Notes: generated by a model from the sequence alone, not told the origin. A DNA stretch of 64,000 nucleotides from Cyanobacteria bacterium REEB67 (GCA_018971775.1 JAGXAB010000003.1:62001-126000); one strand, 5' to 3'; numbered from the stretch's first letter, positions 43,422 to 52,805 are shown. Translations and numbers: made by a program.

Positions 43422-44570
43422 GTGAACACCTTCTTAAGCCTGGCCCATAAAGCGGCGCAAGATGAGTATTTAAAATTTGTTGCGGATAACCTGGCCGCTA
43501 TGGCTCAGGATCTCGATCAGGGTCGCACCAGCTGCAAAGATGCGCTGGCATTGCTGGCTCGGGCCGGTTATCTCGGCATCAACGTCCCCACATCTTATGG
43601 CGGACGCGGCGGCACCCTCTTGGATTTGACCCTCTTTGCCGAAATCATCTCCGGTTATGCGGCCGGTCTCGGTCTCGCTCTGGCCAGCCATTACACCGTG
43701 GTCGAGCTTTTGCTCCAGTCTGGTACGGAACAGCAGAAATCGCGTTACCTGCCCCTGCTGGCCAAGGGTGAACTACTCGGCGCCCAGGCCTTTAGCGAAG
43801 TCAACGCCGGCTCCGATTACAAAGCCATCACGACCGAAGTGAAAGTTTCGGGCAGCAACGCTTCTATAAATGGAGCGAAAGCCTGGGTGGTCAATGGTGA
43901 AATCGCTCAGTTGCTGGCCGTGCTGGCCAAAGACGGCACCAACCTCAGTCTCTGGCTAGTCGATATCGAGCCGGGCGCTGCACCGGCCGGTATAAAAGTC
44001 GGTCCGGCCCGCTCTAAGCTAGGTATGCGTGCCTCGGTCGTGAACGATCTTACCTTTGTCGACCACGCTGTCGCCCTCGACAATCGTGTCGGCGGAGCCG
44101 ATGTCAAAGCTGACCAGGTCGAAAAAGCCCTGCTCAACGCCCTCGACGTCAGCAAGACCGTAATGGCCGGCGCTGCTCTCGGCCTCGCCGATCGCGCCCT
44201 CGAGCTCAGCGCCGAGCGCGCTCGCACCCATGAACAATTTGGCCAGTCGATCAGTAAATTTCAAGGCATCCAGTGGAAGCTGGCCGATCTTTCCATGGAC
44301 CGGCATGCCGCCCAAATGCTCACCTATCGCGCCGCCTGGTCGCAAGCGGACGAGCCTGAAAAATTTCACCAGTATGCCGCTATGGCCAAGATGTTTGCCG
44401 CAAAAGTTGCCAGAGTGCATTCGAGCGAAGCCGTGCAGGTCTTTGGTGTAATGGGCGCCAGCCTGGAAGAAGATGTCGAAAGACTCTACCGGGATGCCAA
44501 ACTTACCGAGCTTTTTGAAGGCACTTCCGAGTATCAAAAAGTGATTATCAAAGAAGAACTCGGTGTATAA
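43422..44570 (+). CDS. Acyl-CoA dehydrogenase
   Basis: FAD enzyme oxidising acyl-CoA to enoyl-CoA. Family motifs are present: L-G-I-N-V-P-T-S-Y-G-G, G-A-Q-A-F-S-E-V-N-A-G-S-D, I-N-G-A-K-A-W-V-V-N-G, R-T-H-E-Q-F-G-Q-S-I-S-K-F-Q, and L-F-E-G-T-S-E-Y-Q near the end, where the Glu is the usual catalytic base. Length 382 is typical. It starts with GTG behind AGGAGAGG. No other beta-oxidation gene is adjacent, so the substrate is unknown. Confidence 0.93.
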   Translation: MNTFLSLAHKAAQDEYLKFVADNLAAMAQDLDQGRTSCKDALALLARAGYLGINVPTSYGGRGGTLLDLTLFAEIISGYAAGLGLALASHYTVVELLLQSGTEQQKSRYLPLLAKGELLGAQAFSEVNAGSDYKAITTEVKVSGSNASINGAKAWVVNGEIAQLLAVLAKDGTNLSLWLVDIEPGAAPAGIKVGPARSKLGMRASVVNDLTFVDHAVALDNRVGGADVKADQVEKALLNALDVSKTVMAGAALGLADRALELSAERARTHEQFGQSISKFQGIQWKLADLSMDRHAAQMLTYRAAWSQADEPEKFHQYAAMAKMFAAKVARVHSSEAVQVFGVMGASLEEDVERLYRDAKLTELFEGTSEYQKVIIKEELGV

Positions 44571-44624
44571 AACTAGTCGACCGTGGTGTCTGAATAATTC
44601 CCGTCATCGCTGAGAGGAGTGGTT

Positions 44625-45869
44625 ATGGTGCCTTATCGGACTCGCCTGCAGGCTATGGCCACAAAACTGGCACTGACGGCAATGGCCTCGAGCCTCTTGC
44701 TGGCGCTGGGATTTGGGCTTCTCTCCGTAAGTGATCAAGCTAGCGCCGCTGATGCCATGCACCAGGGCACGGTTTTTTTCAAGGCTAAAGATTACGGCCA
44801 TGCCGCAGCTGCATACAAAGTGGCCATGGGTCAGCATCCCAATGATGCCACCATCGCTTATTACTATGCCGTTTCGCTACAGTACTCCAAGCAGATACAG
44901 GCAGCCAAGCTCGCCTACCTCGATGTTTTGACGAAATTCCCCACATCGCCCTCGGCGAGCTATGCCCAGGCGGCACTTGCCGGTCTCGATCCGAGCATTC
45001 TCGGCGGTGCCGCTCCGACCAGGCTTCAGACTTTTAGGGGTAGCAGTGTCGGCGGCGGCAGTGGTAACGGTGACATCATCCCGTCATCGAGTCTGGTCAA
45101 CTTCGAGCGAGAAAACGATCACATGATGGTTGACGTCGCCTTCAATGGCAGGCGCACGAAGGCAATCTTCGATACAGGCGCTGAAACCATTCTGATCGGC
45201 AAAAATACGCTTGCTCAGCTCGGCTTGCCTATGCCCGGACCTGAAATTGTCGGTCGCAGTCGTGGAGTGGGTGGCAAGATTGAAAATCTTCAGGGTGAGT
45301 ATATGGATGTCACTGTTGGCGGTGTGACTCGCAAGCACATTTTGGTTTGTGTGCAGGAAAACTTAGAGCATGCCCCTCTTCTTGGCCTTCCTTTCGTTCA
45401 GGGCATGAACTATGCAGTCGAAAGCAACTGCATTCGCTTTACTCCGAAAAATACCGCAGTTGCGAGCTCCCGTAGTTCGAGCCGGTCTATTAGTTTGGAC
45501 TCTCGCACCGTACCGTTTACGATTCAGGGACGTAGCATCATTGTTAATGCTCAGGTAAACGGACGCAACATTCCGATGTGTTTTGATACTGGTGCTGGTG
45601 GCACTCTTTTTTCAAAAGCTCAAGCCGATGCTGCCGGTATTCGTGTCCCGGAAAATGCTGAAATTATGGTAGGCAGCGGTGTAGGCGGCACTTCCATTGG
45701 CTCATATGTGCCTGGCGTTTCTATCCGTTTAGGCTCTGTTGATAAGCGTGATATGAAAGTTGGTGTGGATTCAACCGCAACAATCCCTTACCCGCTCTTA
45801 GGCAGAGATTTCTGGGGCGATCTGAACTACAGTTTCGACAACGACAATCATACGATTAGGTTTAACTAG
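44625..45869 (+). CDS. Secreted TPR protein with two retropepsin-like domains (first paralogue)
   Basis: About 414 residues: a signal peptide (A-M-A-S-S-L-L-L-A-L-G-F-G), a TPR-like helical pair (about 45-120), a Ser/Gly-rich linker, then two aspartic protease folds in tandem. Each has the catalytic D-T-G: A-I-F-D-T-G-A-E-T-I-L-I and M-C-F-D-T-G-A-G-G-T-L-F, with a later L-L-G-L-P-F or L-L-G-R-D-F-W motif. Retroviral-type proteases work as dimers of one D-T-G each, so a single chain with two could form its own active site. ATG at 44625 has GAGAGGAG upstream. The paralogue follows 25 nt later. Confidence 0.87.
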   Translation: MVPYRTRLQAMATKLALTAMASSLLLALGFGLLSVSDQASAADAMHQGTVFFKAKDYGHAAAAYKVAMGQHPNDATIAYYYAVSLQYSKQIQAAKLAYLDVLTKFPTSPSASYAQAALAGLDPSILGGAAPTRLQTFRGSSVGGGSGNGDIIPSSSLVNFERENDHMMVDVAFNGRRTKAIFDTGAETILIGKNTLAQLGLPMPGPEIVGRSRGVGGKIENLQGEYMDVTVGGVTRKHILVCVQENLEHAPLLGLPFVQGMNYAVESNCIRFTPKNTAVASSRSSSRSISLDSRTVPFTIQGRSIIVNAQVNGRNIPMCFDTGAGGTLFSKAQADAAGIRVPENAEIMVGSGVGGTSIGSYVPGVSIRLGSVDKRDMKVGVDSTATIPYPLLGRDFWGDLNYSFDNDNHTIRFN

Positions 45870-45894
45870 CCGGGCAAGGCTGAAGGCGGCATAG

Positions 45895-47160
45895 ATGCAA
45901 GAGCACATTTCGACGAAATCGCGGGCGCGTCTCATGCAAATAGGCCTGATTGTAGTTGGTTTGGCTTGCAGCCTGGCCGGCAGCGTCAGCATCGGCGCCC
46001 AGGCCAAGTCGGCGGCTCCGAGCATGGCCATGACTGCCATGACCCAATTTAAGGCGAAGCAATATCCCCAGGCCGCTGAATCGTTCCGCAAGGCGATTGC
46101 CGCCAATCGCAGCGATTCCAATCTCTACTATTACTATGCGCTCTGTCTTCATTACAGCGGCGATGTCAGCGGTGCAAAGGCGATTTACAATCAGATCATG
46201 CAGTATTTCCCCAACAGCGAAGCAGCCGCTCACGCTCGCACCGCCATTGGTGCTATGGCTCCGGCCTGTGCAGCCCCTGGGACTTCGGAAACTCCGTCAG
46301 CACCTGCTCCCATCAGCAGCAGGCCTGCTTCGGTTAATACGGAGAATAAAGCGGGCTTATCCCTTGCCGATATGCCCGATGAGGCCCGGATCTATTTCCG
46401 CAATGAAGGCGGTGGCATGGTCATCGGCGCAAAATTCAATAATCGACCTTTGGATTCTATCTTCGATACTGGTGCGGAAGGCATTGTTGTCGGTAAAAAT
46501 CATTTGCGGGCCCTGGGCATCCCACTTCCGGCCGGTGCTCCCACTGGTATGGTCCAGGGCGTGGGCGGTGTACCGCAGCACTCATGGAGAATGCCCTGTA
46601 CCGTTACCGTCGGTCAGATGGAGCGTCGCAATGTCGAAGTCACGGTCCAGGAAGAACTGGACACACCTCTAATCGGGCAGACGTTTTTTCAGGGCATGAC
46701 TTACACGATTGATAACAATGCCAAATCGATTAATTTTGTCAAAAAGACCTCGCGTAGCGGCTCCATCTACAATGATCCTTCGAAGTCTACCGACTCTGTG
46801 CCGTTTGTGCGCGAGGGCAAAGAAATAATCGTCCAGGTGCGGGTCAACGGCAAGACAATTCCGATGTATTTTGATACCGGTGCTAGTGGCATACACCTGA
46901 CTACGGCCCACGCTAAGTCGATTGGTCTTGTCGTGCCTGATGATGCGCCCCTGCAAAAGAGTGTCGGAATCGCTGGAACATCGATGTGCAGCCTTGTCAC
47001 TGTCAAGTCTATTGCGCTCGGTCCGATCGAAAAACAAAATATCGAAGTCGCTGTGGACATGGAATCAGAAATGCCGCATCCCTTACTCGGGCAGTCATTC
47101 TTTGGAGATTGTCACTATTCGGTAGACGAGGCGCACCATGTTATCCATTTGCGGCGCTGA
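45895..47160 (+). CDS. Secreted TPR protein with two retropepsin-like domains (second paralogue)
   Basis: The 421-residue protein has the same layout as its upstream neighbour. A signal segment (M-Q-I-G-L-I-V-V-G-L-A-C-S-L) is followed by a TPR-like region, a Pro/Ser-rich linker, and two aspartic protease units with S-I-F-D-T-G-A-E-G-I-V-V and M-Y-F-D-T-G-A-S-G-I-H-L. Each is followed by a V-G-G/I-A-G flap-like stretch and P-L-I-G-Q-T-F or P-L-L-G-Q-S-F. The two genes are clearly a duplication and probably co-transcribed. Substrates are unknown; location in the periplasm or outside is inferred from the signal. Confidence 0.87.
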   Translation: MQEHISTKSRARLMQIGLIVVGLACSLAGSVSIGAQAKSAAPSMAMTAMTQFKAKQYPQAAESFRKAIAANRSDSNLYYYYALCLHYSGDVSGAKAIYNQIMQYFPNSEAAAHARTAIGAMAPACAAPGTSETPSAPAPISSRPASVNTENKAGLSLADMPDEARIYFRNEGGGMVIGAKFNNRPLDSIFDTGAEGIVVGKNHLRALGIPLPAGAPTGMVQGVGGVPQHSWRMPCTVTVGQMERRNVEVTVQEELDTPLIGQTFFQGMTYTIDNNAKSINFVKKTSRSGSIYNDPSKSTDSVPFVREGKEIIVQVRVNGKTIPMYFDTGASGIHLTTAHAKSIGLVVPDDAPLQKSVGIAGTSMCSLVTVKSIALGPIEKQNIEVAVDMESEMPHPLLGQSFFGDCHYSVDEAHHVIHLRR

Positions 47161-47175
47161 GACTGAGTTGGTCTG

Positions 47176-47952
47176 ATGCAACCTGTCTCTCTGGTAATAG
47201 TGGCTCAAGATGAAGAACGCACGATTGGCCGTGTAATCGAAGCGGCTAAGCCGCTCGTCTGCGAAATCATTGTCGTTGATTCCGGCTCTTCGGATCGCAC
47301 TATCGAGATAGCCGAGGCCGCCGGCGCGCGCTGTATGCATCAGGATTGGCTTGGTTTCGCCAGGCAAAAGAACTTCGCCATCGAACAAGCATCATGCGAC
47401 TGGGTCCTTTCGCTCGACGCCGATGAGATATTGACGCCGGCTCTGGTAGAGGAAATCAAAACTCTCCTGGAGAGCCCCGAGTTGCCAGCTTACGATGGCT
47501 ACAAATTGCCGCGAGTTTTGTATATCGGTGACCGTGCCATTGCCCATGGTGGCTTTTATCCGGACGCCCAGTTGCGTCTTTTTAAGAAAGCAAAGGGGCG
47601 TTTCGGGCTGCGCTTAGTACATGAAGCGATCAAGATGGATGGGCCGGTAAAACAGCTGAAGCATTCGATGGACCATTATGCCTACAGAGACATCGCCGCT
47701 TTCGAACAGGCTATGGACAAGTATGCGAGGCTTTCGGCGCAAGAATATTTTGGCCGGGGACCAGCTTATTACCAAAAAAAATTGAATCCGCTTAGCGCTT
47801 CTCTTCATCCATCCTGGACTTTTTTCAACCGCTATGTCTTACGCGGCGGCTTCCTCGATGGTGAAGACGGGCTCAAGCTCGCAGAAATTTATAGTGGCTA
47901 TGTCGGCAAGAAAATTAGCTATTTAAAAGAGCTGACGGAACAGCAACCGTAA
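47176..47952 (+). CDS. Family 2 glycosyltransferase
   Basis: GT-A fold glycosyltransferase of the WaaE/KdtX-like group: V-S-L-V-I-V-A-Q-D-E-E-R-T-I, V-V-D-S-G-S-S-D-R-T, W-L-G-F-A-R-Q-K-N-F-A, and the metal-binding L-S-L-D-A-D-E. Length 258 is typical. Such enzymes add sugars to lipopolysaccharide core or other cell-surface glycans. It begins 15 nt after the second protease-like gene, and a MOSC gene follows 20 nt after it, so co-transcription is likely. Confidence 0.9.
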   Translation: MQPVSLVIVAQDEERTIGRVIEAAKPLVCEIIVVDSGSSDRTIEIAEAAGARCMHQDWLGFARQKNFAIEQASCDWVLSLDADEILTPALVEEIKTLLESPELPAYDGYKLPRVLYIGDRAIAHGGFYPDAQLRLFKKAKGRFGLRLVHEAIKMDGPVKQLKHSMDHYAYRDIAAFEQAMDKYARLSAQEYFGRGPAYYQKKLNPLSASLHPSWTFFNRYVLRGGFLDGEDGLKLAEIYSGYVGKKISYLKELTEQQP

Positions 47953-47972
47953 ATATTAGAGGATTGAAGACA

Positions 47973-48629
47973 ATGACCCAAGCTCCAGCCGTTTTGCGCA
48001 TTTGCGTTAGCAAAGCAAAAAATGTTGAATGGAACGGCGGCCTGGTGGCTACTGGTATTTTTAAATTGCCTGTGGAAGGCAAAGTCAAAGTGCGCCGGTT
48101 AAATCTGGATGGCGATGAGCAGGCTGATTTGACTGTGCACGGAGGGCGAGACAAGGCGGTCTACGCTTATCCCTCCGAGCATTATGGCTACTGGAAGCAA
48201 GAATTGCCCGAGCGTGACCTTGAGTGGGGCAGCTTCGGTGAAAATTTAACGACCTCCGGATTCGACCAGACTTCGTTATGTATTGGTGACAAATTGCAGA
48301 TCGGCACGGCGCAATTTGTGGTGACGCAGCCGCGCATGCCCTGCTTCAAGCTGGGCATCAGGCTGGCCGACCCCGGCATGGTCAGACGCTTTTTCAGAAG
48401 CGGTAAGTGGGGATATTATCTGGCGGTGCTTGAAGAAGGCGAGATTGGAGCTGGCGATCAGATCACGCACCTGGGTGGAGACGGCAATGGCGTCACTCTA
48501 GCAGACGTCTCTCAGTGTTTTACCGATCCTAGCGTAGATGCCGCTTTGCTTGCGAAAGTCTTCGATTCCAATCTGGCAATGCAGATGAAAGAGCATCTGG
48601 AATATCAGATTGCCAGAAAAAAGCAGTGA
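47973..48629 (+). CDS. MOSC-domain protein (YiiM-like)
   Basis: MOSC domain with L-D-G-D-E-Q-A-D-L-T-V-H-G-G-R-D-K-A-V-Y, W-G-S-F-G-E-N-L and the sulfur-carrying cysteine in P-R-M-P-C-F-K-L-G, followed by the 3-alpha region (D-V-S-Q-C-F-T-D). YiiM-type proteins reduce N-hydroxylated compounds using molybdenum cofactor. Length is about 218. The ATG at 47973 has AGAGGA about 10 nt upstream; a TTG at 47964 is less likely. Confidence 0.9.
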   Translation: MTQAPAVLRICVSKAKNVEWNGGLVATGIFKLPVEGKVKVRRLNLDGDEQADLTVHGGRDKAVYAYPSEHYGYWKQELPERDLEWGSFGENLTTSGFDQTSLCIGDKLQIGTAQFVVTQPRMPCFKLGIRLADPGMVRRFFRSGKWGYYLAVLEEGEIGAGDQITHLGGDGNGVTLADVSQCFTDPSVDAALLAKVFDSNLAMQMKEHLEYQIARKKQ

Positions 48630-48673
48630 GAGCGGCGGCACCACAGGCGGTGTTGCAGTCGCTGCGTTAATCT

Positions 48674-49021
48674 CTAACTTTCCGGGCCCAAAATATCTTT
48701 CAGGATCGCTCTGTAGCGCGCCAGATTTACGTCGTAGTCGTCGCAGGAACCGCTCGTATTGGCCATGAGCGATTCATTTGTTTCGACAGTGTTGCGTCTT
48801 TGTGTTTCGGCGCTGGTTTGATTGAAAAACCACGGAGCCAATTCTTTTAGCTGGCGTTCCGTAACCAGGCCGTTTTTGACTAAAAATTCGCTGGTTGAGA
48901 CGCCCAGCGTGGCGCTTTGAATTCTTGCCGACTCCGCCTGAGCAGGCGTAATCACTCGTTTGTCGACGAGCAAATTAAGAAGGTCCTGTCCGCCCCCAAA
49001 GCTATGAGATGAGCTGGTCAA
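48674..49021 (-). CDS. Small MshEN/GspE-N-like protein in the ffh operon
   Basis: The 115-residue protein has L-L-N-L-L-V-D-K-R-V-I-T-P-A-Q-A-E-S-A-R and a second unit F-L-V-K-N-G-L-V-T-E-R-Q-L-K-E-L. This is the two-unit pattern of MshEN/T2SSE-N domains without any ATPase. A polar tail with N, D and E follows. It lies 13 nt behind the KH gene and is last in the ffh-rpsP-KH group. It resembles in type the protein encoded behind the SRP RNA at 2877-3158. Function unknown. Confidence 0.65.
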   Translation of the reverse strand: MTSSSHSFGGGQDLLNLLVDKRVITPAQAESARIQSATLGVSTSEFLVKNGLVTERQLKELAPWFFNQTSAETQRRNTVETNESLMANTSGSCDDYDVNLARYRAILKDILGPES

Positions 49022-49034
49022 TGGCCTCTAATTT

Positions 49035-49385
49035 TTAGGCGATTTCGATGTCTACTCGCTTGCCGACACGACTGGCTGCCGCGCGGATGAGCGAGCGCAG
49101 GGCCGTGATGGTACGTCCGTCTTTGCCGATCAAACGGCCCGTTACGGTCGGATCGCAAGTGACGCCGACACGACATCTGCCGTGTCCGACATTGAGGCGT
49201 TCGAATTGGAGAGCATCAGGATCTCTGGCCAAGACCTTCAAGATGTATTCGGCCAGATCTTCCGGAGCAGTGGAGTCGCTTACAGGGCGAGGTCGACTGC
49301 TCAGGCGCCTGCTGCCGCTGCCACCACCGGTCTTTTTAAAAGGCTTGCTACCGTATCGCTTGTTTGGGCCCCGTTTTTCGTCCAT
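49035..49385 (-). CDS. KH-domain RNA-binding protein (KhpA-like)
   Basis: A basic, Gly/Arg/Lys/Ser-rich start of about 38 residues is followed by a single KH domain: [11 protein letters not shown], then [15 protein letters not shown], where G-K-D-G is the RNA-binding GxxG loop. KhpA-type proteins bind many RNAs and usually follow rpsP, as here. The only ATG (49385) lies 85 nt inside rpsP in another frame. No ATG, GTG or TTG occurs between the rpsP stop and the KH fold, apart from one TTG inside the first helix. Either the overlap is real or a CTG is used. Confidence 0.85.
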   Translation of the reverse strand: MDEKRGPNKRYGSKPFKKTGGGSGSRRLSSRPRPVSDSTAPEDLAEYILKVLARDPDALQFERLNVGHGRCRVGVTCDPTVTGRLIGKDGRTITALRSLIRAAASRVGKRVDIEIA

Positions 49386-49549
49386 TTTTCGACCGCTTCC
49401 CTATCAACAGTGAGTTCTTTAGAACGTGGATTGTAGTAGCCAAGCGTTTCGATTGGCATACCATCTCTTCTAGCTCTAGAGTCTACTGCGACTATCCGAT
49501 AGTGCGGTGCTTTTTTGGCGCCGACGCGCGTAAGCCTTATCTTAACCAC
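49301..49549 (-). CDS. rpsP: 30S ribosomal protein S16
   Basis: The family start [18 protein letters not shown] is preceded by a GTG at 49549, giving 82 residues, the usual length. [16 protein letters not shown] near the end is also typical. It lies between ffh and the KH gene, the common bacterial order. The frame continues upstream to 49600 but that part is not S16. Its last 85 nt are shared with the start of the KH gene frame. Confidence 0.95.
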   Translation of the reverse strand: MVKIRLTRVGAKKAPHYRIVAVDSRARRDGMPIETLGYYNPRSKELTVDREAVEKWTKNGAQTSDTVASLLKRPVVAAAAGA

Positions 49550-49770
49550 GAAACTTCTATCTCCATTCGAGAGTGCAAACTTTGCCTGCTGGAACCGCAA
49601 GCAGTAATCTTCATATGACTGCCGAGGCCGACCATACGAGTGCGAAGAGCTATTCTAGCAGCACCAGTGACCGTTCCGTATGTCCGTAGGGTATATCTTG
49701 TTAAGCTAATGCAACCCAAAGGCCGATCAGCTGGTCCGGCGCGTCTTCGAGCCACCCGCGGTCGGCTCGA

Positions 49771-51348
49771 TTATTTTTTCTTCTTCTTGCGTGGAGCGAC
49801 ACCAGGAGGCAGGGGCGAGGGTTTGGAGCCACCCGGTCTGGTCGCGCCGCCGCCGAAGCCCGGTCGGCCCATATTTCCCATGCCGCCAAAATTGCCGAAA
49901 CCCGGGGGCATTGGAGGCATTTTGCCGGCGCCAAATTTGTTACCACCCGGGCCGCCGCCAAAAAGATTACCCATGCCGGGCATACCGCCAGGCATACCTG
50001 GAAAGCCGCCGCCGGGCATACCTGGGAAGCTGCCACCGCCCATCATGCCTTTGAACATGCGGAACATTTCGCGCATTTTCTCAAATTCGTTTAACATTTC
50101 GCCGACTTCACTATCTTTGATGCCGGCGCCCTTGGCAATGCGTCTTCTTCTTGGGAAGTCGATGATTTCTGGTTTGCGACGTTCGGCCACGGTCATACTG
50201 TTGATGGCGATCTCGTAGCGGCTCATCATTTTCTCGCCCTGTTCGGCGATTTTATTCTGGTCTTCGGCGGAAATGCCAAGCGCACCACCCATGCCCATCA
50301 TTTTCATGACGTCGCCCATCGGGCCCATTTTCTTCATCATGCGCTGCATATTGATAAACATTTCGAAGCTGAAGTCATTCTGGAACATATCGAGGACGGC
50401 TTTCTCGGCTTCTTTTTCGTCGATGTTCTTCTGCACTTTTTCGACGAGGGTGACAACGTCGCCCATGCCGAGGATGCGGCTGGCCATGCGGTCCGGGTAG
50501 AAAGCCTCAAGGTTGTCGAGCTTTTCACCGGTGGAAATAAACTTGATCGGTTTGCCCACTGCTTCGCGCACTGAGAGCGCCGCACCACCTCTGGCATCAC
50601 CGTCGATTTTGGTGAGTAAGAGGCCGGTGACTGAAAGCTGAGTGTTGAAGGTTTCGGCGACGTTGACCGCTTCTTGACCGGTCATGCTGTCGACGACGAG
50701 GATTTTTTCGGAGGGGTTGAGCACCTTATCGAGGATGAGCAGCTCGGCCATCAGTGGTGTATCCACTTGCAGACGACCGGCGGTGTCGAGGATGACCGGA
50801 TTGAAACCTTCGGCTTTTGCCTTGGCCACTGCCGCTTCTGCGATGTCCTGGACATCCTGGCTGCCGGCAATGGTGAAGACCGGCACATCGACTTGCTTGC
50901 CGAGTGTTTCGAGTTGGTGGATAGCGGCCGGTCTCTGGATATCGCAGGCGACAAGCAATGGTTTGAAGCCGTCGCCCTTCAGTTTGAGGGCGAGCTTGCC
51001 GCAGGCGGTGGTTTTACCGGCACCCTGCAAGCCGACCATCATGATGATGCCTGGAGCACCTTTCAAATCGAGGGGAGAAAGCTCGCCACCAAGGATGGTG
51101 GTGAGCTCGTCGCTGACTACTTTGACAAATTGCTGATAAGGCGAAACGCCATCGATGACCTCGATGCCGAGCGCCTTTTGGCGGACGTTGCTGATGAAAA
51201 TCTTGACCACTTTTAAGCTGACGTCGGCTTCGAGCAGCGCTTTGCGTACTTCGCGAATCGCTTCTTCGATGTTGTCGGCGGTCATCTTGTCGGTGCCGGC
51301 CAGTGAGCGGAAAGCTCCCTGTAATTTGTCTGAAAGATTGTCGAACAT
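49771..51348 (-). CDS. ffh: Signal recognition particle protein Ffh
   Basis: SRP54 GTPase that binds signal sequences and the SRP RNA encoded at 3188-3288. The NG domain has G-L-Q-G-A-G-K-T-T near residue 107, D-T-A-G-R-L and T-K-I-D-G-D-A-R-G-G. The methionine-rich M domain carries R-R-R-R-I-A-K-G-A-G for RNA binding. After it comes an unusual tail of about 90 residues rich in Gly, Met, Pro and Phe (F-P-G-M-P-G-G units) ending in five lysines. ATG with AAGGA upstream. First gene of ffh-rpsP-KH-MshEN-like. Confidence 0.97.
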   Translation of the reverse strand: MFDNLSDKLQGAFRSLAGTDKMTADNIEEAIREVRKALLEADVSLKVVKIFISNVRQKALGIEVIDGVSPYQQFVKVVSDELTTILGGELSPLDLKGAPGIIMMVGLQGAGKTTACGKLALKLKGDGFKPLLVACDIQRPAAIHQLETLGKQVDVPVFTIAGSQDVQDIAEAAVAKAKAEGFNPVILDTAGRLQVDTPLMAELLILDKVLNPSEKILVVDSMTGQEAVNVAETFNTQLSVTGLLLTKIDGDARGGAALSVREAVGKPIKFISTGEKLDNLEAFYPDRMASRILGMGDVVTLVEKVQKNIDEKEAEKAVLDMFQNDFSFEMFINMQRMMKKMGPMGDVMKMMGMGGALGISAEDQNKIAEQGEKMMSRYEIAINSMTVAERRKPEIIDFPRRRRIAKGAGIKDSEVGEMLNEFEKMREMFRMFKGMMGGGSFPGMPGGGFPGMPGGMPGMGNLFGGGPGGNKFGAGKMPPMPPGFGNFGGMGNMGRPGFGGGATRPGGSKPSPLPPGVAPRKKKKK

Positions 51349-51404
51349 GGCCTGGGTCCTTTATTTCACTGATTTTGTATCTTTTAGCTGCTCTTTCGTC
51401 TCTT

Positions 51405-52727
51405 TCAATGCGTCCCGACGTGGGTCAGGGCCGAGGCGATTGTTTCGCTCAATTTTTCTGATGCCTCCACCGGATAGATGAGCCAGTAGGCGGTGTAATC
51501 GCCTTTGACCAGCGCTTCTATAGTCGGTGAAAGTTGCGATAGTTCTTTGACGTCACCGCTGTCGGTGCGCACCACGATATTGGTCTGCGGATGCTCTTCT
51601 TCCGGCCGATAGTAGTCGTATGGGCGAAATCCGGTCGATTCCACCGTCACATAGTAATCAGGATCGAAGCCCATCAGAGCGACGACTTTACGTGCTTGTT
51701 CTTCGATCGCCTTGATTTCATCGGGATCTTGCGAGTTTATGCGCGATGCTTTGAAAATGCGGCGGTTGATGAACCGGGCGGAAAGATCGCTCAAAATCGG
51801 GTCAGGGTCTTTTAGCCAGCGTTTGATGTGATAGCTCAGCTGGACATCGTCGAGGGTGAGATATTCTTCCACCGAGAGATCGCCGCCGGTCAGCCAGTGC
51901 TTCGTTTCTTCGTCGATGAAGCTTATTTTGCCGGGAGTTTCTTCGATGACGTGACGGGCGCGCTTGATCAGCTTGCCTAGAAGGGCACGGGCAGCCAGAT
52001 TTTTGCGATGGTAATAAACCTGTGCGTACATCGAGTAACGTGCGAAGAGATAGTCTTCGACGGCGATCTGGCCCTTCTCGCCAACGACGATCATGCGGTC
52101 GTTTTCTTCGTCGACTTCGATCGAACGCAAAATGCGCTGCAGGGCAAAGAGGCCATAAGCGGTGCCTGTCATGTAGCTGTCGCGCAATAGATAGTCGAAG
52201 CGATCGCAATCGAGCTGGCTGGAGACGACGTGCGAGACGTAGGCTGGTTTGTATGTTTTTTTGAGGACCTTGACTATTTTGTCGGCCAGGCCATGATCCT
52301 CGGAAAAATTGTCGAGGATCTGGCGGATTTCGGTATCGCCCGAAATAATCTTGCAGGACCAGTCTTCGTGATCGTAGCCAAGTACCTTTTCGGTGACATG
52401 GCTGAAAGGCCCATGGCCGACGTCGTGCAGCAGGGCTGTGGCGAGGATGAGAGCACGTTCGTTTTCGGCGCTCTCGGTGCGCGAGCAGAGAATATCGCAC
52501 AGCCTCGAGGCGACGTGCATGACGCCTACGGAATGGGTAAAGCGCGAGCCCTCCGCCCCCTGGAAGGTGAAATGAGAAACGCCCAGCTGGTGGATGCGGC
52601 GCAATCTTTGAAACTCGACCGTGTCGATCAGGTCAACTACCAGTCTTTCGGCTGGTTTAGATCTGTCGAGGACTATATCCTGATGGATAGGATCCAGGTA
52701 GGTGCGTTTGTTTGCGACTCTTTGCAT
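51405..52727 (-). CDS. HD-domain phosphohydrolase (dGTPase/YwfO-like)
   Basis: Metal-dependent phosphohydrolase of the HD superfamily with the order seen in dNTPase-like proteins: V-E-F-Q-R-L-R-R-I-H-Q-L-G near the start, R-F-T-H-S-V-G-V-M-H-V, H-D-V-G-H-G-P-F-S-H (the HD pair) and Q-L-D-C-D-R-F-D-Y-L. Length is about 440. The substrate may be a nucleoside triphosphate, but this is not shown. I chose the ATG at 52727; the extra 34 codons upstream overlap the divergent gene start and are not family-like. Confidence 0.9.
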   Translation of the reverse strand: MQRVANKRTYLDPIHQDIVLDRSKPAERLVVDLIDTVEFQRLRRIHQLGVSHFTFQGAEGSRFTHSVGVMHVASRLCDILCSRTESAENERALILATALLHDVGHGPFSHVTEKVLGYDHEDWSCKIISGDTEIRQILDNFSEDHGLADKIVKVLKKTYKPAYVSHVVSSQLDCDRFDYLLRDSYMTGTAYGLFALQRILRSIEVDEENDRMIVVGEKGQIAVEDYLFARYSMYAQVYYHRKNLAARALLGKLIKRARHVIEETPGKISFIDEETKHWLTGGDLSVEEYLTLDDVQLSYHIKRWLKDPDPILSDLSARFINRRIFKASRINSQDPDEIKAIEEQARKVVALMGFDPDYYVTVESTGFRPYDYYRPEEEHPQTNIVVRTDSGDVKELSQLSPTIEALVKGDYTAYWLIYPVEASEKLSETIASALTHVGTH

Positions 52728-52805
52728 GCCAGTGTCCGCTAATATGATATATAGATGGAGGATATTATACTTGTCGCTGCCGCACGTGCTTCCTAATCTG
52801 ACTAT

